Below are positions 7,438 to 13,003 of a stretch of 13,233 nucleotides of DNA, piece after piece (within the stretch, counting starts at the first letter, position 1; every line of letters starts with the position of its first letter). Origin of the DNA: Desulfuromonadaceae bacterium UBA2294 (GTDB taxonomy: Bacteria > Desulfobacterota > Desulfuromonadia > Desulfuromonadales > UBA2294); assembly GCA_002345625.1 (NCBI GenBank), contig DDWE01000011.1, positions 5,830 through 19,062 on the forward strand, read 5' to 3'. The translations under genes were made by a program, and so were the position numbers. The notes under the pieces are model-generated. The model saw nothing but the letters and a program-made list of their open reading frames with translations, was not told where the DNA came from and made no database searches.

Positions 7438-7878
7438 TCAATTAAGGAGGACTACTGTCCGATGAACCAGAAGGGTTTGTGAGGTTTTAACCAGCGGTTG
7501 CGGGGCAAGGTTGCCAGCAACCAGTTTGATACTTGTGAAAGCGTTCAGAGGGAAGACCCTTGAAATTGTAGCAACAGCGGCGGTAGTTGGAATTCTTTTA
7601 GCCCGTTTGGAGAAAACAGTCGAGACTCCTGTGAAACAGTCGATACAGGAACCCTGCTGTGCGTCACCAAATTGATGAAGGGCAGAGACATCATGGCTAT
7701 CATTAGGACAGCATATTAGCTCATCAGTGCCACACTCCTTACCCTCGGAAATGTTGACTGTTTGCCCCCTGTCACCATCCACACACACTGAACAGCCGAA
7801 CACATTCCCCGCTGAAATTGGTGACAGGAATGCAGAAAGAAGGAGGAGAGCTAGTACCTTTTTAAATTTCAGTCCCAT
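7438..7878 (-). CDS. Secreted Cys-rich protein of unknown function
   Basis: A 146-aa protein with a clear signal peptide: basic n-region (MGLKFKK), hydrophobic core (VLALLLLSAFL) and likely cleavage after PISA (residue 23). Seven cysteines sit in the first half of the mature part (29, 32, 49, 56, 57, 78, 81), including CSVC, CC and CIDC. VFGC around Cys29 does not fit a lipobox well. The ending VHRTVVLLN recalls, from memory, small exported proteins encoded just upstream of heavy-metal RND efflux genes in related bacteria, which also carry a CxD motif and end in RTVVLL. No efflux genes are here, so it would be an orphan. No clear ribosome-binding site precedes the ATG; the start could be elsewhere or the mRNA leaderless. 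Confidence 0.65.
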   Translation of the reverse strand: MGLKFKKVLALLLLSAFLSPISAGNVFGCSVCVDGDRGQTVNISEGKECGTDELICCPNDSHDVSALHQFGDAQQGSCIDCFTGVSTVFSKRAKRIPTTAAVATISRVFPLNAFTSIKLVAGNLAPQPLVKTSQTLLVHRTVVLLN

Positions 7879-8250
7879 AGAAAATTAATAACACAAGCAG
7901 TCTCAATGATGCAATGGGTAGAGTATTTGGTTGAGCAGTCAATTTCCCTTAATTTTACCCCCCTTAAAAGTGGAGGGAAAAGCTGTCCACTAAATATCAT
8001 CCCGCATTGTTTGATGGATGTGCCAATGGCAGAAATGCATAATTCCTACTGACCCTATGAAATGAAAATAGAAGGTTCCCCTGAAAATCGGAGTTCAAGG
8101 AGTTCAAGGGACGTTGCTTGCTAACTTGCTAACCGTTGATACTTTTTTCCGGTCTAAGATGGGGAACAAGGTCTACTCTAATATTCATGAGTTCGGGTGA
8201 CCCCACCCTTAACTCAACCATGAAGAAGGGCGACCAGTTTGGCTACCCTT
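7879..8250. other. Non-coding stretch with short tandem repeats
   Basis: About 370 bp without a supported gene. It holds two short tandem duplications: AGTTCAAGG at 8092-8100 and 8101-8109, and CTTGCTAA at 8117-8124 and 8125-8132. From memory, these resemble phrases in dispersed non-coding repeats of deltaproteobacteria. The end next to the nucleotidyltransferase has a possible terminator hairpin (8226-8250). Otherwise nothing was recognised. Confidence 0.5.
8226..8250 (-). terminator. Possible terminator after the nucleotidyltransferase gene
   Basis: AAGGGCGACC and GGCTACCCTT pair around a 5-nt loop, with one mismatch and two G-U pairs in the minus-strand RNA. It lies directly after the TAA. 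The following minus-strand bases (CTTCTTC) are only weakly U-rich. Read on the plus strand it runs into TTATTC, so direction is uncertain. Confidence 0.35.
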
Positions 8251-8799
8251 TTATTCTTGATTCCTTTTCGCCAACAGCACAGCCTTTATCCGCCCGAACT
8301 CCTCGGCCATCCCTTCGCGCCCCGACCAGCGTTCCACCTCTTCCAGATCAACCCCGCCCACCTGTGCCACCATGATCGCCTGCTCCAGACACTGCCGATC
8401 TTGCCAGTGATAGTAGTTAGCCAACCGATCCTTGACGCAATCGGTCGGGGAGAGGAGGCGTAGCGTTCCGGTGGCAAATTCCAGTTGTATGGTGGGACCG
8501 GCGGATTCGGCACCGATCGCCAGAGGGCCGGAGGGGAATTCGATGAAATATGGGGTGTTGGGATGAGTAAAGTAGCGATTCTGCTCCTGAAAACCGATCT
8601 CCAGAAGTCTGGCAGCAAACTTCTTTCTGGCGGTTTTGCCCACCTCGATGAAATCGAGGTCATAGGAGAGGTAACGGTTGTCGGTGTAGATCGAGACACA
8701 GCTACCGCCGGCCAACACGACCTCAATGCCGGCCTGGCGCAGATGCTCGGCCACGTAGGCGGCGACTTCGCCGATCGTCATCTCCTTGAGCGGCTTCAC
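8251..8799 (-). CDS. Nucleotidyltransferase of the polymerase-beta superfamily, AbiEii/MNT-like, probable toxin or effector
   Basis: A 182-aa protein. The N-terminal half shows a minimal nucleotidyltransferase signature: VLAGGSCVSIYTDNRYLSYDLDFI, with Gly31-Gly32-Ser33 and Asp47-x-Asp49. A probable third acidic residue is Glu87 in YFIEFPSGPL. The segment LRLLSPTDCVKDRLANYYHW matches the helical region following the catalytic core in AbiEii/DUF6036-type enzymes. Such proteins transfer nucleotides to tRNA or protein, and several are toxins. The ATG overlaps the stop of the upstream winged-helix gene (ATGA), so the pair is co-translated. No SD is needed or seen. The substrate is unknown, and a non-toxic housekeeping role cannot be excluded. 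Confidence 0.75.
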   Translation of the reverse strand: MKPLKEMTIGEVAAYVAEHLRQAGIEVVLAGGSCVSIYTDNRYLSYDLDFIEVGKTARKKFAARLLEIGFQEQNRYFTHPNTPYFIEFPSGPLAIGAESAGPTIQLEFATGTLRLLSPTDCVKDRLANYYHWQDRQCLEQAIMVAQVGGVDLEEVERWSGREGMAEEFGRIKAVLLAKRNQE

Positions 8800-9125
8800 A
8801 CCGGCTTCCCCTTGCGCCGCGGTCGCCGCCGGTTGTCCAGCAGTCCGGCGCGCTCATCCTCGGGGTAAAATGTCAGAGCCTTGTCGAGCAGTGCTTTGAG
8901 TTCTACCAAAAAGGGATAACGCGGATTGAAACCATAAAGCCGGGTGCGTCCAGCCAGCCGACTGAAGAGAACCCCACCGTTTTCCAGTTTTTCCAATTGT
9001 TTGAGCAGCGGCGCCGGCGCGGTGTCGTAAAATGCGGCCATCTCCCGCAGATATCCTTCGCCTCGGGCCGCGATAAAGATCAAGACCCGTTCGCTACTGG
9101 TTGATGTCAGGATTGGTTCAAGCAT
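8796..9125 (-). CDS. Winged helix-turn-helix protein paired with the nucleotidyltransferase, probable autoregulator/antitoxin
   Basis: A 109-aa protein. Residues about 10-68 read as an ArsR/MarR-like winged helix: SSERVLIFIAARGEGYLREMAAFY, recognition-helix region APAPLLKQLEKLENGG, then a wing GVLFSRLAGRTRLYGFNPRYPF. A helical tail and a strongly basic end (NRRRPRRKGKPV) follow. The start has GAGGCGG about 5 bp upstream. It is the first gene of a two-gene operon with the nucleotidyltransferase. AbiEi antitoxins also begin with a winged helix but are about twice as long, so this is a shorter variant or a different family. Nested palindromes upstream (9141-9180) are candidate binding sites for it. 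Antitoxin activity is inferred only from the arrangement. Confidence 0.75.
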   Translation of the reverse strand: MLEPILTSTSSERVLIFIAARGEGYLREMAAFYDTAPAPLLKQLEKLENGGVLFSRLAGRTRLYGFNPRYPFLVELKALLDKALTFYPEDERAGLLDNRRRPRRKGKPV

Positions 9126-9140
9126 GTTCCGCCTCGCACA

Positions 9141-9180
9141 TGTTCTACTATTAAGTACATATGAACTCTAAGTAAGAACA
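9141..9180 (-). promoter_or_regulatory. Nested palindromes upstream of the wHTH-nucleotidyltransferase operon
   Basis: An inner near-palindrome AGTACATATGAACT (9154-9167) has two mismatched pairs and is centred on CATATG. It is flanked by outer inverted arms TGTTCTACT (9141-9149) and AGTAAGAACA (9171-9180), which match with one bulged base. The centre lies about 35 bp before the wHTH start codon, a good place for an operator used by the encoded regulator. No convincing -35/-10 pair was assigned. Confidence 0.5.
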
Positions 9181-9225
9181 AAATACCTGCTTCCTGTCGT
9201 CCAGGCAAGGCCTATTTGTGCCGGG

Positions 9226-9290
9226 CCAAGGGGGACGACCATAGAATCATAAGTTTCCTTGATTTGGGAAAGCATCCTCTATTCAGGGAC
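9226..9290. repeat. 65-bp dispersed repeat, copy 1
   Basis: Matches 9631-9694 in direct orientation. The first 46 bp agree at 39 positions, around a shared core ATCATAAGTTTCCTTGAT; the remaining 18-19 bp agree at about 13. The copies begin 405 bp apart and bracket ywbE and a sprT tail fragment. No ORF is associated. Confidence 0.75.
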
Positions 9291-9351
9291 TAAAAGTGCG
9301 GCCAGCTTGGCGGTCCATTACAAAGGGGTCACACAAAGAATCATCTTAAAC

Positions 9352-9555
9352 TCAATCCGCCTCACACCCCGACTTCACCCGCCCGACCTGACCATCTTCC
9401 AGCCGCACCTTGATCCCGTGCGGATGAAACGGACTCTTGGTCAGCAAGTCTTTCACCACCCCTTGCGTCAGCTTGCCGCTGCGCTGATCCTTTTTCAGCA
9501 CAATCGACACCACCATCCCCGGTTTGATCTCAGCGCGATTTTGTCCGTTCATCAT
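9352..9555 (-). CDS. ywbE: YwbE-family small protein
   Basis: A 67-aa protein that matches the YwbE (DUF2196) family along its whole length: MNGQNRAEIKPGMVVSIVLK, KDQRSGKLTQGVVKDLLT, then SPFHPHGIKVRLEDGQVGRV. The predicted form is a small beta-rich domain; the function is not established. Two ATG codons are adjacent (9555 and 9552). GAGGA lies 5 bp before the first and 8 bp before the second, and family members begin MNGQ, so either is possible. The truncated sprT tail ends 34 bp upstream on the same strand, so this gene may once have been the second gene of a sprT-ywbE pair. Confidence 0.9.
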   Translation of the reverse strand: MMNGQNRAEIKPGMVVSIVLKKDQRSGKLTQGVVKDLLTKSPFHPHGIKVRLEDGQVGRVKSGCEAD

Positions 9556-9589
9556 TCAGTTCCTCGCTTGTTATTTCAGTGCTTGACGC

Positions 9590-9628
9590 TCAAACCGGCT
9601 GCAACCGGCCACCACACTCCGTATGCAC
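9590..9628 (-). pseudogene. Truncated 3' end of a sprT-like gene
   Basis: The minus strand encodes VHTECGGRLQPV followed by TGA. The intact sprT-like gene at 12269-12781 ends IHTDCGGRLQPV and TGA. The last 23 bp before the final Val wobble base are identical, and upstream differences are conservative (V/I, E/D, ACG/ACC). Similarity stops at about 9628, just where the 65-bp repeat copy 2 begins (9631). The remainder of the gene is missing, so this looks like a decayed remnant of a second copy. It is short, and chance similarity of a common zinc-ribbon tail is the main alternative. Confidence 0.6.
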
Positions 9629-9630
9629 AT

Positions 9631-9694
9631 CCGAGTGGGACACCCATAAAATCATAAGTTTCCTTGATATGGAAAACACCCTTAATTCTGGCAC
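9631..9694. repeat. 65-bp dispersed repeat, copy 2
   Basis: Direct-orientation match to 9226-9290, including the identical 18-mer ATCATAAGTTTCCTTGAT (9649-9666). Its left edge falls 2-3 bp from the end of the sprT tail similarity, which suggests that the repeat, or a deletion or insertion involving it, made the truncation. The C-rich motif at 9701 follows directly. Confidence 0.7.
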
Positions 9695-9700
9695 CGCCCT

Positions 9701-9726
9701 GGAAATAAATATGCCCCCTTTTCCCC
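9701..9726. repeat. C-rich dispersed motif, copy 2
   Basis: GGAAATAAATATGCCCCC followed by a T and C tract, about 22 of 26 positions identical to 3776-3801. In both places ATCATAAG and AATTCTG precede it in the same order, at different spacing (3692, 3712; 9649, 9684). The two sites may therefore be diverged members of one element family. Confidence 0.4.
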
Positions 9727-9813
9727 ACGTCCTGGCAGTCGTGATAAATAAGAAACAACCCTCAGGACAAGCCCCAGAGGATCCAGCAGCTATTTTTTTC
9801 AAGAGTTTATTAG

Positions 9814-9846
9814 AAGAATGGCCACCTGTTCTAGGTGACCATTCTT
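9814..9846 (-). terminator. Strong hairpin after the lipoprotein gene, possible terminator
   Basis: AAGAATGGCCACCT (9814-9827) and AGGTGACCATTCTT (9833-9846) form a 14-bp stem with one non-Watson-Crick pair and a 5-nt loop, 45 bp past the lipoprotein stop. The bases after the stem on the minus strand (CTAATAAACTC) are not a U-run. Intrinsic termination is therefore uncertain, and RNA stabilisation at the 3' end is equally possible. Confidence 0.45.
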
Positions 9847-9890
9847 GAATCAGAGATTCTCTTAAATTTCTATCAATTGTAATCTGAAGC

Positions 9891-11729
9891 TTACCAACCA
9901 TTCATCCTATCGTTGCAGACCCAATCGTAAGAAGACTTATTGGAGCCAACTGCCCACACCTTTGTGCTGACATTGGTAACACGCTCGTATTCAGTAGTAG
10001 TAGCACCACCACGTAAACCAGAAACCCCGCACCTGTCACCTGCACACCACCGTATGTAAAGACGTTGGTCGCACACATTAGATATTTTGAAGTATGTCGT
10101 GTCGTCCTTCACGTATGTGTTGTATTCGATACATGGGTCACCGTTAGGGCGACGACCGCTCCAGCAGCCATCATCCTCTGCGATCTCTGAATTAAGCCCA
10201 TTGACACTTTGTTTCGTGGAATCAGATACGTGCTCGGCCTTACGGGCAAGCTCCTCGTTCTTGCGGCGCTCTTCCGCTTTTTGATCAGCAACCTTACGGG
10301 CAGCCTCCTGGCTTTTGCGGCGCTCTTCCACTTTTGGATCAGCAACGATATAAATACATCGATTATTAGCTGAGTCCCAATTCCCGCCCTTTTGGCTGCA
10401 TACGCCCATGGCAGACAGCACCTCTTCCCTGCGTGCAAGCTCTCTCTTCTGTTGCTCGATTTGCCGGTTCCGCTCCTGAATGGCCTGTGATCTGGCAATG
10501 GCGGCATTGGTCTCCTGCTGGGTGTTGCGCAACATTTCGCTTGTCTCACGCATCCCCTCATTTAGCGAATTCACAAACGTATTCATTAATGCGCGTCTGT
10601 TTTCCTCTTCTTTCTCGTGACGTCTCCGGTCAAACTCGGCCTGCTCCTGCCGTTCCAACTCGCGCCTTTCCTCTTCCAGGCGCGCCAGTTGCTCTTTTTC
10701 TTTACGCAAGCGCTTTTCTTCCTCTGCCTTTAGCCGAGCCAGCTTCTCCTGTTCGGCGCGCTGTCGCGCAGCCTCGGCAATGTTTTGCCGTTGTTTTTCC
10801 TCCTGTAGCCTGCGCTTTTTCTCACCTGTCGCCATAAATGCATCGCGATACGATGGCTCCATACCGGACCAGAAATCCTGCGTGACCAGCGACGCATCAG
10901 CATTTAAATCCGCTTGCAGTTTCTCGATCTTGTCATGCCATTCGATCGCAGCCACCCAGTCTTGTCCATTCATGGCCTTGACAAGCTGCTCGGCATAATA
11001 TTTCTTGCGTATGGCAACCGGCAAACTCGCTTCATATTCCTGTTGCACCCACAGCCCGTTCTTCAAGCCCATGCCTGAAATCAACTGCTGAGGCGCTGAC
11101 AACTGTATTCTGTCCCTTTGCCCCTGACGAGAAGCCTCCAGATTGATGTCGACACTCTGCGGCCTTTGGGGAAATTGCAAAACCAACGGTTTCAGATCGA
11201 TGCTAAACTTGCCATTCTGCGCATCAAATGCATTGCACGGAAGGGTCGTCTTGCGTTCAGACAAACAAACTTTGATCTGGCTTGAACCTGCCAATTCACG
11301 CCCGGTCTTTTCCTGTCCCGTGTTCCGACGATTTTTCTCCACCTTGGAACTGGTCCATTCTCCTGAGTCCCCAACCAGATTACTAAATGCCGACTTAAAC
11401 TCCCTAAAGTCACCGGTCATCACGTTAATGATATAGAACATGGGATTTAAAATCTGCAGAAGTTCGCCCATGTCGGGATGGTTTCCATATTTTTCTCGCT
11501 CCTCGTAGATATCGTAGCTCTGCTGAGGGATAACATAATTTGAGTAAATATTTCCGCTTAGAACTCCGTTATTGAGCTTCTTGTTCACTTCTAAATCAAT
11601 AGACGAACTTCTTTTTTGTTTGTGTGCATATTCGTAACGTGTTTCTAAAAACTTTGTTTCATTTTTAGTGTAGCCGCCTCCGCACCCAGTCAACAAAATA
11701 ACAATGATTAAAAAAAATGTCTTTTGCAT
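9891..11729 (-). CDS. Large coiled-coil lipoprotein with Cys-rich C-terminal module, function unknown
   Basis: A 612-aa protein from the ATG at 11729, preceded by AAAGGAAGGG; a TTG five codons upstream is less likely because it lies in front of that SD. The signal peptide MQKTFFLIIVILLTGC has a lipobox with lipidated Cys16. Gly, not Asp, follows, so outer-membrane sorting is expected. Residues 17-300 have no recognised fold; a Cys pair is at 155 and 165. A very charged coiled coil (about 303-436, rich in EEEKR/ERRELER) is followed by Cys444-Cys458 (CSQKGGNWDSANNRC), two copies of an 18-residue charged repeat (about 462-498), and a C-terminal module with six cysteines (522, 533, 553, 562, 567, 605) around YFKISNVCDQRLYIRWC. 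Disulfides and an exposed location are likely. A TTGACG lies about 70 bp upstream, but no good -10 was found. No homologue was recognised by eye. Confidence 0.85.
   Translation of the reverse strand: MQKTFFLIIVILLTGCGGGYTKNETKFLETRYEYAHKQKRSSSIDLEVNKKLNNGVLSGNIYSNYVIPQQSYDIYEEREKYGNHPDMGELLQILNPMFYIINVMTGDFREFKSAFSNLVGDSGEWTSSKVEKNRRNTGQEKTGRELAGSSQIKVCLSERKTTLPCNAFDAQNGKFSIDLKPLVLQFPQRPQSVDINLEASRQGQRDRIQLSAPQQLISGMGLKNGLWVQQEYEASLPVAIRKKYYAEQLVKAMNGQDWVAAIEWHDKIEKLQADLNADASLVTQDFWSGMEPSYRDAFMATGEKKRRLQEEKQRQNIAEAARQRAEQEKLARLKAEEEKRLRKEKEQLARLEEERRELERQEQAEFDRRRHEKEEENRRALMNTFVNSLNEGMRETSEMLRNTQQETNAAIARSQAIQERNRQIEQQKRELARREEVLSAMGVCSQKGGNWDSANNRCIYIVADPKVEERRKSQEAARKVADQKAEERRKNEELARKAEHVSDSTKQSVNGLNSEIAEDDGCWSGRRPNGDPCIEYNTYVKDDTTYFKISNVCDQRLYIRWCAGDRCGVSGLRGGATTTEYERVTNVSTKVWAVGSNKSSYDWVCNDRMNGW
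10239..10346 (-). repeat. 54-bp in-frame tandem duplication within the lipoprotein gene
   Basis: 10239-10292 and 10293-10346 are two 54-bp units, mostly identical and ending alike in TTTTGATCAGCAAC/TTTTGGATCAGCAAC. Each encodes 18 residues (units beginning KVEERRKSQEAARK and KAEERRKNEELARK). The length is a multiple of three, so the frame is kept, and it lengthens a helical linker before the Cys-rich module. Copy number may vary between strains. Confidence 0.85.
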
Positions 11730-11920
11730 TTCCCTTCCTTTCAATTGATAAAATCAGATAAAAGCAGCACGTCCTTATTGCAAACGACGAATTACACGTC
11801 AAACAGCTGTCGATTTCATCGGGTACCCACCTGCAAAAAATATACTTTTTAAGTGGTCTTCGCTCGCCACCGACTCAACGGCTAGGAAAATGCCATTAAG
11901 GAAGAGGGGAACGTCTGCAG

Positions 11921-12166
11921 TTAAAATTCAACGTTCATCAGCCGAAGCCGCCGGTAGGTGTCATCCTGCACTCGGTTCGGATGGTTACGAGCTTTGTCCG
12001 ACTGGATGGTGAAGAGAGCCAGGAGACTGGCTACGGAGGAAAAATCAATTAAATACCACCGCTGACGGGGAGCCGGCGGAATGAATCTGTGGAGTAAACA
12101 AAAAAGCGCTACAGCCACATCGGCAGAGTGCCACTCCTTTTCAACCAAAATCTTGCGATGTGGCAT
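11921..12166 (-). CDS. Small protein of unknown function
   Basis: An 81-aa ORF starting MPHRKILVEKEW. The ATG at 12166 has an excellent GGAGG six bases upstream (12173-12177), which is the main reason to accept it. The longer open frame begins at an ATG eight codons upstream, inside or before that SD. Composition is protein-like (RQRWYLIDFSSVASLLALFTIQSDKARNHPNRVQDDTYRRLRL), with a moderately hydrophobic centre but no clear membrane helix or signal peptide. It lies 102 bp after the sprT-like stop and 191 bp before the lipoprotein start on the same strand. No family was recognised; it could be a fragment of a larger gene. Confidence 0.5.
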   Translation of the reverse strand: MPHRKILVEKEWHSADVAVALFCLLHRFIPPAPRQRWYLIDFSSVASLLALFTIQSDKARNHPNRVQDDTYRRLRLMNVEF

Positions 12167-12268
12167 GGACCACCTCCGCGAAAACCTCATTACATCGTCG
12201 AAAGAATAACCTCAAAGTCCGCAGCAACACCAGAAAATAATCGGATTAAAACTATTTCTTAATACCAT

Positions 12269-12781
12269 TCACACCGGCTGCAACCGGCCACCACAATCGG
12301 TATGGATGTAGCGCTTGCGCCGATCGAGCCGTCGCAAACGACGAATCTCGGCACCGCAGCTGCGGCAGACGGCAACCACCTTAAGCCGCTGCGTGCGGAG
12401 CTCGGCGAGGGACGTGCTGGCACCACGGGTATCGGCCGGCTGACCCAACGCCGCCATCCACGCCTGCCAGCCGGGGCCGTGCGCGCGGCGGTAAGGTTTG
12501 CCGCTCTGGTGACTGAGGTGGTCGCAGGCGTGGGCGACTTCGTGCAGGAAGGTAGCAGTCAGTTGCCGCGACTCCTGGGCAAACTGCAGACGGATCGCCA
12601 GCGGCTCAGCGCCGCGGGCGACGTAGCTCCCCAGGCGCTGCAAGGCGTGACTGCGCTTGACCGGCAGCGCCGCCAGCCGCTGCAACAACAACTCGGCATC
12701 GGCAAACGACAACATGGAGCGGGCCGCATATCCAATCACTTGATCAAGATCGAGTTGTTTTGCGAGGCTGATGACGGTCAT
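12269..12781 (-). CDS. SprT-like zinc metalloprotein with C-terminal zinc ribbon
   Basis: 170 aa from the ATG at 12781, chosen because GGAG lies 5 bp upstream; another ATG five codons earlier lacks an SD. The zincin motif is FLHEVAHACDHL (His80, Glu81, His84) with a third ligand candidate His101 in YRRAHGPGW. The C-terminal ribbon has Cys139-x2-Cys142 and then His160-x2-Cys163 (HTDCGGRL); the usual second CxxC is here HxxC. The SprT fold is shared with human Spartan, a protease for DNA-protein crosslinks; bacterial members are poorly characterised. The last residues are repeated in the fragment at 9590-9628. The 3' neighbour on the same strand is the 81-aa unknown. Confidence 0.88.
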   Translation of the reverse strand: MTVISLAKQLDLDQVIGYAARSMLSFADAELLLQRLAALPVKRSHALQRLGSYVARGAEPLAIRLQFAQESRQLTATFLHEVAHACDHLSHQSGKPYRRAHGPGWQAWMAALGQPADTRGASTSLAELRTQRLKVVAVCRSCGAEIRRLRRLDRRKRYIHTDCGGRLQPV

Positions 12782-12809
12782 TTCATCTCCGAACATTGAT
12801 CAACAGGTC

Positions 12810-12987
12810 TGTTGGCCACCAAAGTACCAAGAAAAACACACTTGATTTTGACGCAGAGGCGCAGAGACGCTGAGGTGAAATGGAAAAAATCCGTTGTTTT
12901 TCTCCGCGCCACAGCGCCTCGGCGTCAAAATGCTTATTCGTTTTTCGTTAGAGCCTTCTTGGTGACTTCGTGCCCTGGTGGCCAACA
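12810..12987. repeat. MITE-like inverted-repeat element between sprT and asnS
   Basis: About 178 bp built as nested inverted repeats. The outer arms TGTTGGCCACCA (12810-12821) and TGGTGGCCAACA (12976-12987) are perfect; next come ACCAAGAA (12826-12833) with TTCTTGGT (12956-12963). An inner 18-bp pair with one mismatch follows, 12845-12862 (ATTTTGACGCAGAGGCGC) with 12914-12931. The centre is AAAAAA-TCCGTTG-TTTTT. The phrases GACGCAGAGGCGCAGAGACGC and 'cttggtgacttcgtg' are, from memory, typical of a widespread non-coding repeat of environmental bacteria. No transposase is present. It may also end transcription from the flanking genes. Confidence 0.75.
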
Positions 12988-13003
12988 AACCCGCTCTTTT
13001 GGC

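Noticed and set aside
9590..9901. 103-aa minus-strand ORF ending in the sprT-like tail
   Set aside because: Only the last dozen codons resemble a gene; the rest crosses repeats and a hairpin and has no SD.
10239..10346. CRISPR-like repetition
   Set aside because: Only two contiguous 54-bp units with no spacers, and they lie in frame inside a coding sequence.
12302..12799. 165-aa plus-strand ORF opposite the sprT-like gene
   Set aside because: Antisense shadow; the minus strand has HExxH, the zinc ribbon and an SD.
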